Notes: a model not told the origin generated them from the sequence alone. Positions 28,257 to 37,639 are shown, counted from the first letter of the stretch. The stretch is DNA of 64,000 bases from Pseudomonas floridensis (GCF_002087235.1 NZ_MUIO01000023.1:28168-92167), one strand, 5' to 3'. Numbers and translations: made by a program.

Positions 28257-28495
28257 TTCGCGGACAAGCCCGCTCCCGCGGGTAGAGCCGTGATATGTGG
28301 GAGCCAACTCGTCCGCGAAAGGGCCGTCCGGCTGGTGAAGTATCAGCGGCTGAACTGCAGCCTTCGCGGACAAGTCCGCTCCCGCGGGTAGAGCTGTGAT
28401 ATGTGGGAGCCAACTCGTCCGCGAAAGGGCCGTGCGGCTGGTGAGACATCAGCGACTGAATTGCAGCCTTCGCGGACAAGTCCGTTCCCACGGTT
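28257..28495. repeat. Tandem REP/BIME array, 106-bp period
   Basis: Two full 106-bp units (from 28257 and 28363) and a partial third (from 28469). Each full unit contains a REP half TTCGCGGACAAG(C/T)CCGCTCC and, about 40 bases on, its inverted partner GTGGGAGCCAACTCGTCCGC (28297 and 28403). The third copy keeps only the first REP (ends near 28495). This is a Pseudomonas-type bacterial interspersed mosaic element located between the convergent FAH and esterase genes. It could act as a transcription barrier or gyrase/IHF-type site. Confidence 0.9.
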
Positions 28496-28537
28496 CTTGT
28501 TTCTGTCAGGCAGTGCGGTGTCAGAGGTGTATGGACA

Positions 28538-29356
28538 TCAGCCAGCCAAAAACGCCAGCAGGTCTTCATTGAGCTGCGGCCCGTGGGTGACCGCAAAGCC
28601 ATGCGGCGCGCCTGGGTAGACCTTCAGTTCGGCACTTTCGATCATCTGCGCCGCCAGCTTGCCGGTCGCTTCGAATGGCACGATCTGGTCGCCGTCGCCG
28701 TGAATGACCAGCGTCGGCACGTCGATTTTTGCCATGTCGGGACGGAAGTCGGTTTCCGAGAATGCAGTCACGCAGTCAACGGTGCCCTTGAGCGACGCCA
28801 GCAGCGCCATGTTCAGCGTTTGAGTCAGCACGCCTTCAGAAACCGTCTGGCCTTGATTGGTGCCATAGAAGGGCGTGGCGAAGTCGGCGATGAATTGCGC
28901 ACGGTCTTTCAGAAGCCCCGCCTTGATGCCATCGAACACGGATTTTTCGACGCCCTGCAGGTGGTCGTCGCTTTTGATGAAGTACGGAGTGACTGCGCCC
29001 AGTAGCGCGAGTTTGGCCACGCGCTCGGTGCCGTGACGGGCGATGTAGCGGGTCACATCGCCGCCGCCCATGGAAAAGCCCACCAGCGTTACGTCGCGTA
29101 GATCCAGGTGTTCGATCAGCGCGGCGATGTCATCGGCGAAGGTGTCGTAGTCATAACCGGTCCACGGCTGGCTTGAGCGGCCAAAACCACGACGGTCGAA
29201 GGCGATGGTGCGATAGCCGCGGCTGCTCAAGTATTCCATCTGGTATTCCCACATGTCCGCGTCCAGCGGCCAGCCGTGGCTGAAGAGGACCGGCTTGCCC
29301 GTTCCCCAGTCCTTGAAATAGATCTCGGTGCCATCTTGCGTCGTAAAAGTGCTCAT
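28538..29356 (-). CDS. Alpha/beta hydrolase, arylesterase/non-heme perhydrolase type
   Basis: 272 residues, the length of the well-studied P. fluorescens arylesterase. Nucleophile elbow GFSMGG with Ser95, acid in VIHGDGDQIVP (about Asp222) and His in GAPHGFAVTHG (about 251). Start MSTFTTQDGTEIYFKDWG. Family members hydrolyse aryl esters and, with peroxide and a carboxylic acid, form peracids, hence the older label of chloroperoxidase. No signal peptide. Confidence 0.9.
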   Translation of the reverse strand: MSTFTTQDGTEIYFKDWGTGKPVLFSHGWPLDADMWEYQMEYLSSRGYRTIAFDRRGFGRSSQPWTGYDYDTFADDIAALIEHLDLRDVTLVGFSMGGGDVTRYIARHGTERVAKLALLGAVTPYFIKSDDHLQGVEKSVFDGIKAGLLKDRAQFIADFATPFYGTNQGQTVSEGVLTQTLNMALLASLKGTVDCVTAFSETDFRPDMAKIDVPTLVIHGDGDQIVPFEATGKLAAQMIESAELKVYPGAPHGFAVTHGPQLNEDLLAFLAG

Positions 29357-29558
29357 GCAGGTTCCTCTGATAGGGGGTGATCGGACAGGCGCAGCCGTTC
29401 AGGCATGCCACAGCAGTATTGACCTGAGCCACGCGCAGTAATTGCGTCTATGTGCTCTTCTGATGCGCCGGGTGAACTCGGCACACCCAGACAATTTCCG
29501 CCCATCGACTCACCGCATAATTACGCCAACGCCCCGCCTGCCCGAGAGATCCTAGACC

Positions 29559-29990
29559 ATGTTGCCGAGCCCATCGCACCTTCAGTCCGACGTTGCATCG
29601 AAACGTGTTCAGACCCTTTCGGGCTGGGGGCTGCTGTTCATGCGGGTCAGCGTTTCGCTGTTGTTACTGCACGTGCACGGCCTGCCGAAACTGATGCATT
29701 GGAGCGAAGAGGTGCAGCGCATCGAGGATCCGTTCGGTCTGGGTGGCACGCTGACGCTGGCACTGGCGGTGTTCGCCGAAGTGATCTGTCCGGTGCTGCT
29801 GATACTGGGCATCTGGTCGCGGCTGGCCTGTTTGCCGGTTCTGGCTGTGTTGGCCGTGGCGGTGCTGTTCATTCATCCTGAATGGTCGGTGGAGCAGGGG
29901 CAGTTCGCCTGGCTGTTGATCATTCTGTTCCTGGGGCTGGCGCTGACCGGTCCGGGACCGTTGGTCATCGCCCGTGCATTCCGTGGTTGA
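29559..29990 (+). CDS. DoxX family membrane protein
   Basis: 143 residues with four membrane helices (about 23-42, 65-88, 90-107 and 118-135), starting from LLFMRVSVSLLLLHVHGLPKLM, the usual DoxX first helix with a short conserved turn. DoxX proteins are loosely linked with redox or quinone-related membrane functions; the precise role is unknown. The gene lies between the divergent esterase and the MscS-type channel, with about 120 bases to the next gene. Confidence 0.8.
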   Translation: MLPSPSHLQSDVASKRVQTLSGWGLLFMRVSVSLLLLHVHGLPKLMHWSEEVQRIEDPFGLGGTLTLALAVFAEVICPVLLILGIWSRLACLPVLAVLAVAVLFIHPEWSVEQGQFAWLLIILFLGLALTGPGPLVIARAFRG

Positions 29991-30114
29991 GCGGCACACT
30001 GCCATCTGACACATCAGCTCATCTATTTCACCCTGCAAAACCGAACTTGCCACGCAAACGGGAATCAGTTCCTTGGGGTTCAAGCCCTGCCTGTCCATTG
30101 AAGGAGGAAACTGC

Positions 30115-32394
30115 GTGGCGTTTCAGTTGAAAACCCTGGCCCTTGCGGGCCTGCTGTTATTCACCGGCAGTTTCCACGTACAAGCGGCGGATGTGCCTGC
30201 ATTGCCCATGAGCGCCGCAGTCCCCGCCGATGACAAGGCCGCTGAAAAACCGGACAGCAAGGCGGCCGATAAAGCCGATACCAAGGCCGACGCCAAAACG
30301 CCGGACAAACCTGACGCCAAACCTGCTGATGAAGCCGATCCCGCCGCAACCGACCCTGCCGCAGAGCTGATCGTGCAGGGTGGGCTGCTCGGCGCGATCA
30401 GCACCAGCATCGATGACGTTCAGGAGAAGCTCAACCTCGACGAAAACCTGCTGGATGCCTGGCGCCTGCGCGCTGACCGTGCCGCGGACGAGCTGGAAAA
30501 GCTGGTCAACAAACGCACCACCCGCTCGCCCTGGAGTGTCGTCGGCGACTTCCTGATTCTGTCCTTTGTCTGGATGGCGGCCTTCGCGGTCCTGACCACG
30601 GTCGGTCGTTTCGTCGCTGTTCGTCTGTGCCGAACGCCGTTCATGAGCGTGCGCCAGCGCAGTCAGGCGCTGCTCAAATATGTATTGCCGTTCACGCTGC
30701 CCGCCATTGTCTGTCTGCCGCTGACGCTGTACGTCAGCCATTTCATGCCGTCTTCGGTCGGACGAGCGTTGGCGCTATGTTTCGCCTACGCCACCAGCAG
30801 CGGCATCGTCTCGACCTCGGTGTTGCTCTGCGTGATCGTGATGTTCAACTCCGGACACAAGCGCGCGGCGGTGCGCATGATCCGTCGCTATGCGCCGAGG
30901 CCGTTGTTCGTAGTCGGCTTTCTCGCTGCGCTTAGCGATGCCCTGACCAGCCCGCAGATCGCCCGCCAGTTGGGCAGTAACGTCACCACCAGCGTGGCCG
31001 TGTTCACCGGGCTGTTCGCCTCGGTGGTGTTCTGCATGCTGATCATCAAAGTGCGTCGCCCGGTGGCGCACCTGATCCGCAACCGGTCGTTGAGCAGTCG
31101 CTTGCAGAGGCCGGCGCTGCAACAATCGCTGAAGATCTTTTCCAACCTGTGGCACCTGCCGATTCTGTTGATGATTCTGGTTTCCGCGATCAACCTGATC
31201 GGCGCTGGCGAAGACAGCCAGGAGGCGCTGCGTTGCGCGCTGTTCACCACCATTCTGCTGATTGCCACGGTCTTCCTGAGCACTGTGTTCCAACACATGT
31301 TCAAGCCTGCCGAGGCGCTTGGGCGCGGCGGCCATGTCTACAAGGCGCGCCTGCTGAGTCTGGTCTATGCCGTGCTGCGTATCGCCCTGGCGATTACCTT
31401 CATCGAGGTGCTGGGCCGGATCTGGGGCTTCTCGATGTTCGAGTTCGCCCAGCGCAACACGTTGGGCCGGGTGATCAGCGAGTCGTTGAGCAGCATCGGC
31501 CTGATCTTCCTGGTGACGTGGTTGTTGTGGGTGGTGCTCGACACTGCGATTCAGGAAGCGCTCAAGCCTCCGATCAATCACCGCAATGCGCGTCAGCCCA
31601 GCACCCGGATCAAGACCATCCTGCCGCTGCTGCGCAATGCGGTGAAGATCGTGCTGGTGGTGATCTGCGCAATCACCACCATGGCCAACCTGGGCATCAA
31701 CGTCGCACCGCTGCTGGCCGGTGCCGGTGTGGTCGGTCTGGCCATCGGTTTCGGTTCGCAGCAGTTGGTTCAGGACGTGATCACCGGTCTGTTCATCATT
31801 GTGGAAGACACCTTCTCGATCGGCGACTGGGTGGTGCTCAGCACCGGCCATTCCGGCACGGTCGAGAGCCTGACGATCCGCACCGTGCGCTTGCGCGACG
31901 GCAAGGGCTTCGTGCATTCGGTGCCGTTCGGGCAGATCAAGGCCGTCACCAACCAGTCCCGTCAGTTCGCCTACGCCTTCTTCTCGGTGCAGTTCACGTA
32001 TGACTCGGACATCGATGATGCTCTGGCGTTGATCCGGGAAGTGGGCCAGTCGATCACCGAAGACATTCTGCTCAAGAACAACCTCCAAGGTCCGCTGGAA
32101 GTGTTCGGCGTGGACCGCATGGACCTTAACGGCGTGGTGTTGACGGCGCAGTTCCGGACGTCGTCGGGCGGCCAGTACGCAGTGGGCCGTGCATTCAATG
32201 AGCGGCTCAAGCGGCTTGTGGATAAGAACCCGAACGTGCGCTTCGCTCAGACTTATCCACAGGTGGTCATGACGCCTGGCCTCAGCGCGCCTCAGGGCGG
32301 CACCGAAGCCGAAGGGCCGCCGGCTCCTGCGCCATCTCCCACTGCGCCACCCTTGTCCAAGGGCAACGGCGCGCCCGGCCCTGCGGCGACGTAA
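30115..32394 (+). CDS. Mechanosensitive channel, MscS family (YbiO-like)
   Basis: 759 residues from a GTG at 30115 preceded by AAGGAGG, chosen because it leaves a clean signal peptide (cleaved near VQA/AD). Residues about 30-85 are Ala/Lys/Asp/Pro-rich and probably a flexible periplasmic stretch. Several helices follow, then the MscS pore and beta domain: NVAPLLAGAGVVGLAIGFG, QQLVQDVITGLFIIVEDTFSIGDWV and GTVESLTIRTVRLRDGKG. The C-terminus (about 720 on) is Pro/Ala-rich. It opens under membrane tension during osmotic downshift. Confidence 0.88.
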   Translation: MAFQLKTLALAGLLLFTGSFHVQAADVPALPMSAAVPADDKAAEKPDSKAADKADTKADAKTPDKPDAKPADEADPAATDPAAELIVQGGLLGAISTSIDDVQEKLNLDENLLDAWRLRADRAADELEKLVNKRTTRSPWSVVGDFLILSFVWMAAFAVLTTVGRFVAVRLCRTPFMSVRQRSQALLKYVLPFTLPAIVCLPLTLYVSHFMPSSVGRALALCFAYATSSGIVSTSVLLCVIVMFNSGHKRAAVRMIRRYAPRPLFVVGFLAALSDALTSPQIARQLGSNVTTSVAVFTGLFASVVFCMLIIKVRRPVAHLIRNRSLSSRLQRPALQQSLKIFSNLWHLPILLMILVSAINLIGAGEDSQEALRCALFTTILLIATVFLSTVFQHMFKPAEALGRGGHVYKARLLSLVYAVLRIALAITFIEVLGRIWGFSMFEFAQRNTLGRVISESLSSIGLIFLVTWLLWVVLDTAIQEALKPPINHRNARQPSTRIKTILPLLRNAVKIVLVVICAITTMANLGINVAPLLAGAGVVGLAIGFGSQQLVQDVITGLFIIVEDTFSIGDWVVLSTGHSGTVESLTIRTVRLRDGKGFVHSVPFGQIKAVTNQSRQFAYAFFSVQFTYDSDIDDALALIREVGQSITEDILLKNNLQGPLEVFGVDRMDLNGVVLTAQFRTSSGGQYAVGRAFNERLKRLVDKNPNVRFAQTYPQVVMTPGLSAPQGGTEAEGPPAPAPSPTAPPLSKGNGAPGPAAT

Positions 32395-32510
32395 CGCGCC
32401 ATTAACCCGCCAGGCTGCGCAACTGTTGGGGGTTGGCAGCCAACGTGTTATGTTTGCAGGCGTTTTTCACTTGTTCATTTGATGATTCCGATACCGAGCC
32501 TGCTGACTCT

Positions 32511-33395
32511 ATGCGAATGCGCCTTATGCTGTTGGGCGGCGGGAATGCCCTCGGGCAGGCGTTGATTCGTCTGGGTGCCGAGGAAGACATTGGCTTCCTC
32601 GCGCCGCGTCCACCGCAAGACGGTTGGGATGCGGCGAGCCTGACGCAGCTGCTCGATGACACCCGTCCCGATGCCTTGATCAACCTTGCTTACTACTTCG
32701 ACTGGTTTCAGGCGGAGAGCGTGAGCGAGGCGCGTCTGACTCGCCAGGAGCGCTCCGTCGAGCGTCTGGCCGAACTGTGTCAGCACCACAACATCACCCT
32801 GGTCCAGCCTTCCAGTTACCGGGTCTTCGATGGCTCGCGCGCCACGGCCTACAGCGAAAAGGACGAGCCCGTGCCGCTCGGTCTGCGCGGTCAGGCGCTG
32901 TGGCGGATCGAACAGAGCGTGCGTGCGGCCTGCCCGCAACACGTACTGGTGCGCTTTGGCTGGCTGCTCGACGACAGTGTCGATGGCGTGTTGGGCCGCT
33001 TTCTGTCGAACGCCGAGAAACCTCAGGAATTGCTGCTCGCCGATGACCGTCGTGGTAACCCGACGCCAGTGGACGACGCCGCTCGAGTGATCATTTCGGT
33101 CCTCAAGCAGCTCGATTGCGAAGCGCCGCTGTGGGGCACTTATCACTACGCTGGACACGAGGCCACCACGCCGCTGGCGCTGGGGCAGGCGGTGCTCACC
33201 GAAGCGCGTCTGCTGCATCCGCTGGCCGTCGAGTCGCCGACCGCGCAGGCCCACGCAGCACGTCCCGATGCCGGTGAAGAACCGCAGCATGCGGTGCTGG
33301 CCTGCAAGAAAATTCTTCATACCTTCGGCATCAAGCCCCGCGCCTGGCGCGCCGGCCTGCCAAGTCTGCTGGACCGGTACTACCGACATGTCTGA
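32511..33395 (+). CDS. RmlD-like sugar-nucleotide-binding protein lacking the YxxxK motif
   Basis: 294 residues from ATG 32511 (an ATG two codons on is also possible; neither has a strong SD). Rossmann start MLLGGGNALGQAL and the RmlD-type SSYRVFDGSRATAYSEKDEP are present. Where RmlD has the catalytic YGRTK after PLN, this protein reads PLGLRGQALWRIEQ, so both Tyr and Lys are replaced. It may be a binding or scaffold protein, as MAT2B-type RmlD relatives are, rather than a reductase. It overlaps the epimerase gene by eight bases, as expected of a functional partner; the same pair lies next to oprG in P. aeruginosa. Confidence 0.8.
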   Translation: MRMRLMLLGGGNALGQALIRLGAEEDIGFLAPRPPQDGWDAASLTQLLDDTRPDALINLAYYFDWFQAESVSEARLTRQERSVERLAELCQHHNITLVQPSSYRVFDGSRATAYSEKDEPVPLGLRGQALWRIEQSVRAACPQHVLVRFGWLLDDSVDGVLGRFLSNAEKPQELLLADDRRGNPTPVDDAARVIISVLKQLDCEAPLWGTYHYAGHEATTPLALGQAVLTEARLLHPLAVESPTAQAHAARPDAGEEPQHAVLACKKILHTFGIKPRAWRAGLPSLLDRYYRHV

Positions 33396-34317
33396 TGCTC
33401 CTGTTTTGATCACTGGCGGGGCGGGCTTCATCGGCTCGCACTTGACCGACGCGTTGCTGGCCCGCGGCCATGCGGTGCGCATCCTCGACGATCTGTCGGC
33501 GGGCAAACGCAGCAACCTGCCGCTGGATAATCCAAAGGTCGAGCTGATCGTAGGCGATGTCGCGGATGCTGCGCTGGTCAAGCGAGCGGCGCAAGGCTGT
33601 CAGGCGGTCGTGCATCTGGCAGCGGTCGCGTCTGTGCAGGCGTCGGTGGACGATCCGGTGCGTACGCATCAGAGCAACTTCATCGGCACCCTGAACGTCT
33701 GCGAAGCGATGCGCGAAGCCGGCGTCAAACGTGTGATCTTTGCCTCCAGTGCCGCCGTGTATGGCAACAATGGCGAAGGCGAAGCCATCACCGAAGACAC
33801 CACTAAAGCGCCGCTGACGCCCTATGCGTCGGACAAGCTGGCCAGTGAGTTCTACCTGGATTTCTACCGTCGCCAGCACGGGCTGGAGCCGGTGATTTTC
33901 CGCTTCTTCAACATCTTCGGGCCGCGTCAGGATCCGTCTTCGCCGTACTCCGGCGTGATCAGCATTTTCGCCGAACGCATCGAGAAAGGCCTGCCCATCA
34001 GCGTGTTCGGCGATGGCGAACAGACCCGCGATTTCTTCTACATCGGCGATCTGGTCAAGCTGCTGCTGCAGGGACTAAATCTGGATAGCGCCATCGAAGG
34101 CGCCGTCAATGTCGGCCTGAACCAGACCACCTCGCTCAACGAATTGCTCGCCGCGCTGGCGCAGGTTACAGGCAAGCAACCGCAGGTCAGCTATCAGGCA
34201 CCGCGCTCAGGCGATATCAAGCATTCGCGGGCCAGCAATCAGCGGCTCCTCGAGCACTTCAATATCGACGAACCTACGCCTTTGAACACGGGGCTGGCGC
34301 TGTTGATGGGACGCTGA
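33388..34317 (+). CDS. NAD-dependent sugar-nucleotide epimerase/dehydratase
   Basis: 309 residues from MSDAPVLITGGAGFIGSHL; a longer frame reading back into the previous gene is rejected. Cofactor motif GGAGFIGSH, FASSAAVYGN with the catalytic Ser, and YASDK with Tyr-Lys are intact. RFFNIFGPRQDPSSPYSGVIS and GDGEQTRDFFYIGD are typical of the GalE/WbpP extended-SDR group. It probably epimerises a UDP-hexose or UDP-HexNAc for surface polysaccharide. It is translated together with the RmlD-like protein upstream (eight-base overlap). Confidence 0.87.
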   Translation: MSDAPVLITGGAGFIGSHLTDALLARGHAVRILDDLSAGKRSNLPLDNPKVELIVGDVADAALVKRAAQGCQAVVHLAAVASVQASVDDPVRTHQSNFIGTLNVCEAMREAGVKRVIFASSAAVYGNNGEGEAITEDTTKAPLTPYASDKLASEFYLDFYRRQHGLEPVIFRFFNIFGPRQDPSSPYSGVISIFAERIEKGLPISVFGDGEQTRDFFYIGDLVKLLLQGLNLDSAIEGAVNVGLNQTTSLNELLAALAQVTGKQPQVSYQAPRSGDIKHSRASNQRLLEHFNIDEPTPLNTGLALLMGR

Positions 34318-34512
34318 TACACGATCAGTGTGAAGGCGGCCCCCCGATCGTGCCAATGCTCCGTTTTGGCATGCCGCCCAGGCCGCTGCGCGTCCGCGCT
34401 CGGTATCGAGGCTGTAGGATCATTCTGTCTTTTTTGTAGTTGCGACTTTTGATCTTCTCAGCGGACATAACGACTCCTAGTATCCGTCGCCTTTTTACAG
34501 CGGACGTACGGC

Positions 34513-34992
34513 ATGCAGGACGAAAACGATGTTGATAAGCGCCCCAAAATTGTGGTGCGCGAGGTACCTGGCGAGTTTGTCGTCGATGACTTCATGGACA
34601 GGTATTCGGATTATCTGGATGCTGCGATTAGTGGTCAAAACGACGCAGGCTCATTCCCGCTCAGATTTCTGAGTATTTGCGGTTTTGCCCTGTTTGGGGT
34701 TGGATTCTTGACGATCCTGTTAGGTCCCGAGACCGTTCAATACAGCAGAGCGACCGGGCCAACCTTTTTCCAATACCTGCAACTGTATCCAGGTCCTATT
34801 GCGTCGCTTGGCTTGCTCATAGCGCATTTCGGCAGCTATATAGCCGCTCGCGGCAACACTGTTTTGCAGACGCCGGAGCAGTTTCTCAGTGCCCATTACG
34901 AATTGGAGTTTCCAGGAGGAAGTAAAGGCCCACGGTTATTCTCGACCGTTCACATAGACAGTGGCACGTTCAAGGCACTTGAGCGCCCATAA
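34513..34992 (+). CDS. Hypothetical membrane protein
   Basis: 159 residues, not recognised. Acidic N-terminal cytoplasmic-type region of about 45 residues, then two membrane helices (about 49-70, LRFLSICGFALFGVGFLTILLG, and 92-112, GPIASLGLLIAHFGSYIAARG), and a polar tail of about 45 residues. No motif suggests a function. It lies alone between the epimerase and the convergent OmpW gene. Confidence 0.65.
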   Translation: MQDENDVDKRPKIVVREVPGEFVVDDFMDRYSDYLDAAISGQNDAGSFPLRFLSICGFALFGVGFLTILLGPETVQYSRATGPTFFQYLQLYPGPIASLGLLIAHFGSYIAARGNTVLQTPEQFLSAHYELEFPGGSKGPRLFSTVHIDSGTFKALERP

Positions 34993-34996
34993 AAGC

Positions 34997-35020
34997 AAAG
35001 GCACCCATCCGGGTGCCTTT
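34997..35020. terminator. Bidirectional terminator between the membrane protein and ompW
   Basis: Perfect 10-bp stem AAAGGCACCC (34997-35006) and GGGTGCCTTT (35011-35020) with a 4-base loop. The plus side continues CTGTTTT and the minus side GCTTTTAT, so it can work for both convergent genes. Confidence 0.85.
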
Positions 35021-35048
35021 CTGTTTTAAACGATTGAAGCGCGGTGGA

Positions 35049-35735
35049 TCAGAACTTGTAACCCACGCCGACCATATAGACCCACGGGTCGATTTCCACA
35101 TCCACCTTGGTCCGGCCGACCGCCAGTGCCGACGGTCCGTCCACCGTTGCCTGGGTGTTGATGTCGACGTACCAGACCGAGGCATTGAAAAGCACGTTGT
35201 CGGTGATCATGTAGTCCATGCCCAGTTGTGCGGCCAGGCCGACCGAGTCCTGCAGCTTGAGGTTACTGAAGCCCTGATTCTTGCGGTCACCCGTCAGGTC
35301 TTCATCGAAGAACATGGTGTAGTTGATACCCACGCCGGCATAAGGCTGGAACCTGGACGAAGGCTCCATCGGGTAGTACTGCAGCGACAGGGTAGGCGGC
35401 AGGTGTTTGATATCGGCCAGCTTGCCATCGAGGCCAGGGCCCAGACCTTTCACCGCGACGGTGTGACTGAACGGCGTGGCGGCCAGCAGTTCGATACCGA
35501 TGTGCGGGGTGAGCATGTAGGCGAAGGTCAGTCCCAACTGAGTATTGCCATCGAGCGTGGCTTTGGTGCCGGACACCTTGGAGCCGTCGAGTCTGACCTC
35601 GCCGCTGTCTTCGTTGGGTTGAACGTGCGCAGCACCGGCGCGAACGATGAAGTCACCCGCCTCGTACGCGTTGGCGGCAGTGGGGGCGGCGACGGCGAGC
35701 GCGACCAGAGACGCGCGAAGCAAATGCTTGTTCAT
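35049..35735 (-). CDS. ompW: Outer-membrane protein OmpW/OprG
   Basis: 228 residues, signal peptide cleaved near ANA/YE at residue 23, ending in MVGVGYKF with the C-terminal Phe needed for barrel assembly. Eight-stranded OmpW barrel; conserved stretches GNTQLGLTFAYMLTPHIGIELLAA and LSLQYYPMEPSSRFQPYAGVGINYT. OmpW-type proteins pass small hydrophobic molecules through a lateral opening. It matches the oprG position in P. aeruginosa, between the zinc operon and the epimerase. Confidence 0.92.
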   Translation of the reverse strand: MNKHLLRASLVALAVAAPTAANAYEAGDFIVRAGAAHVQPNEDSGEVRLDGSKVSGTKATLDGNTQLGLTFAYMLTPHIGIELLAATPFSHTVAVKGLGPGLDGKLADIKHLPPTLSLQYYPMEPSSRFQPYAGVGINYTMFFDEDLTGDRKNQGFSNLKLQDSVGLAAQLGMDYMITDNVLFNASVWYVDINTQATVDGPSALAVGRTKVDVEIDPWVYMVGVGYKF

Positions 35736-35839
35736 TGAGGCTCCAGGAAATCAGTCAAAATTTATGGGCGTAATGTTAAAGCGCTGTCGAGCGGCGACTT
35801 TGACTCAGCTCAATGAAATCGCTGGGAACCCCGTTCTCC

Positions 35840-36361
35840 TCATGTATCCGGCAATTCGTAGACAAAAATCTTGTCTGCCTGCATCTGATAACCCGCTTCT
35901 GCCAGTTCGCTGGTAGACGATTTGGCCTGCATCGGTCCTTCGATCCAGTACGGCTGATACAGCTCATCGACCTTCACACCCAGCTCACTCGTGACATGCA
36001 CGATCTGGTTCGCCGGCGGCGGCGGCACATGAATGCAGGCGCCGAAATACGGCACCAGCAAAAACTCGATCACTCTGCCTTCCTCACTGACCTCCAGCGG
36101 CACGATATAGCCCGGCAAACGCACCTGCTTGCCATCCAGTGCCTTGACGACCGGTGCATGCGGCGCCAGTTGACTGGCCGCCGGTGCCTGCTCCATGGCC
36201 AGAGCATCGGACATCTTCGACAAGTCGTGCATCGGCGTGGTCACCGGCTTCACGACAGGTGCATCGGGCGGAATCATCTCCGCCCAGGTCAGTACACGCG
36301 GCTCGGCGGCCCACACCGAGGTGGTGGCCCAGAGCAACAGAGTGAGTAGCATGCGCCGCAT
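35840..36361 (-). CDS. DUF3299 periplasmic protein of the zinc operon
   Basis: 173 residues from MRRMLLTLLLWATTSVWA, a signal peptide; GAGGA lies eight bases upstream of this ATG. An ATG five codons earlier overlaps the permease stop (ATGA) and could be the start instead. The DUF3299 core is LPGYIVPLEVSEEGRVIEFLL with VPYFGACIHVPPPPANQIVHV. The function is unknown, but the same four-gene order (DUF2796, ATPase, permease, DUF3299) is the zinc-regulated PA4063-PA4066 operon of P. aeruginosa, so it is likely to handle metal in the periplasm. Confidence 0.82.
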   Translation of the reverse strand: MRRMLLTLLLWATTSVWAAEPRVLTWAEMIPPDAPVVKPVTTPMHDLSKMSDALAMEQAPAASQLAPHAPVVKALDGKQVRLPGYIVPLEVSEEGRVIEFLLVPYFGACIHVPPPPANQIVHVTSELGVKVDELYQPYWIEGPMQAKSSTSELAEAGYQMQADKIFVYELPDT

Positions 36362-36372
36362 TATGAAGGTCC

Positions 36373-37638
36373 TCATAAACGAATCGACAGACCATCTGCC
36401 AGTGACTGCCTGTAGGCTCGCCAGGCTGGCACGGTTCCCATCAACAGCGCGCAAGCGAGGATGCCACCCAGCAGTTGCCATTCATATTGGCCAGGTGGCA
36501 TAGGCGAGAGGTACAAACCGTAATTATTTATTACGTAATCCTGTGACACGAAGATACCGATATAGAGCAGTGCGAGGCCACTGATCACGCCCGTTAGCGC
36601 CAGCGCGAAGGCTTCCAGAATCAGCAGGCTCGCGATATGCCAGGGCCTGGCGCCGACCGAACGCAGGATGGCCATTTCCCGCCGTCGCTCGTTGAGGCTG
36701 GTCAGGATCGCAGTCAGCATTCCGATCAGTCCGGTCAGCACCACGAACAGCGAAATCACGAACAGGGCTTTTTCCGCCGTGCCCATCAGGCTCCACAGTT
36801 CTTGCAAGGCCACGCCCGGCAGAATCGCCAGCATCGGCTCGCCGCGGTATTCGTTGATCTCGCGTTGCAGGCTGAACGTCGAGATCTTGCTGTTCAAACC
36901 GAGCATGAACGCGGTGATCGCGGTCGGCGTCAGGTCCATGTTGCGGGCCTGATCGGCGGAAATTCGCTCGTTGCCGCGAGCCGGCGCGCCGTTGTGCCAG
37001 TCGATATGGATGGCTTCCATGCCGCCCAGGCTGATGTGCAGCGTGCGGTCGACCGGTGTGCCCGTGGGCTTGATGATGCCGACCACGGTGAATGGCTTGT
37101 CGTCATGCTTGACCAGACTGATCGCCGCCACACCGTGGGCCAGCACCAGCTTGTCGCCCAACTTGTAATGCAGCGCCTTGGCCACTTCCGAACCGAGTAC
37201 GACTTCGAAGGGATCGGTCTTGAATTCACGTCCTTCGGCCAGCTCCAGATGCTGCTGGCGACCGAACTGATAGTGCTCGAAGTAGGCCGCGCTGGTGCCC
37301 ATCACCCGGTAGCCGCGGTGCGAGTCGCCCAGCGAAATGGGGATCGCCCATTTCACCTGTTTGCTCTGGGCAAAATGCTCGAAGCTGTCCCAGCGAATGT
37401 TGTTGGTGGCATTGCCGATGCGAAACACCGAGTACAACAGCAGATTGATCGAACCGGAACGAGCGCCGACGATCAGGTCAGTGCCGCTGATGGTGCTGGC
37501 GAAACTGGCGCGGGCTTCGGTGCGCACGCGTTCGACGGCCAGCAACAGGCAGACCGACAGCGCAATGGCGAAGGCCGTGAGAAACGCGGTGAAGCGGCGG
37601 TTGGCCAGACTGGCGATGGCCAGACGAAACAGATACAT
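36373..37638 (-). CDS. FtsX/MacB-type ABC permease of the zinc operon
   Basis: 421 residues from MYLFRLAIASLANRRFTAFL; six residues of the longer frame are dropped. Topology is that of FtsX-like permeases: one N-terminal helix (about 15-40), a large periplasmic domain (about 45-275), then three helices near 290-415 with LTSLNERRREMAILRSVGARPWHI in the cytoplasmic coupling loop. Such permeases usually do not import; they move or extract substrates at the periplasmic side with an ATPase. It starts two bases after the ATPase stop (TGAGATG). Confidence 0.85.
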   Translation of the reverse strand: MYLFRLAIASLANRRFTAFLTAFAIALSVCLLLAVERVRTEARASFASTISGTDLIVGARSGSINLLLYSVFRIGNATNNIRWDSFEHFAQSKQVKWAIPISLGDSHRGYRVMGTSAAYFEHYQFGRQQHLELAEGREFKTDPFEVVLGSEVAKALHYKLGDKLVLAHGVAAISLVKHDDKPFTVVGIIKPTGTPVDRTLHISLGGMEAIHIDWHNGAPARGNERISADQARNMDLTPTAITAFMLGLNSKISTFSLQREINEYRGEPMLAILPGVALQELWSLMGTAEKALFVISLFVVLTGLIGMLTAILTSLNERRREMAILRSVGARPWHIASLLILEAFALALTGVISGLALLYIGIFVSQDYVINNYGLYLSPMPPGQYEWQLLGGILACALLMGTVPAWRAYRQSLADGLSIRL

Positions 37639-37639
37639 C

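Noticed and set aside
28257..28495. Repeat array that could be taken for CRISPR
   Set aside because: Units are 106 bp with no unique spacers and contain inverted REP sequences.
30775..32088. 437-residue frame antisense to the MscS-type channel
   Set aside because: Composition dominated by Gln, His, Arg and Asp from reversed GC-rich codons; no SD.
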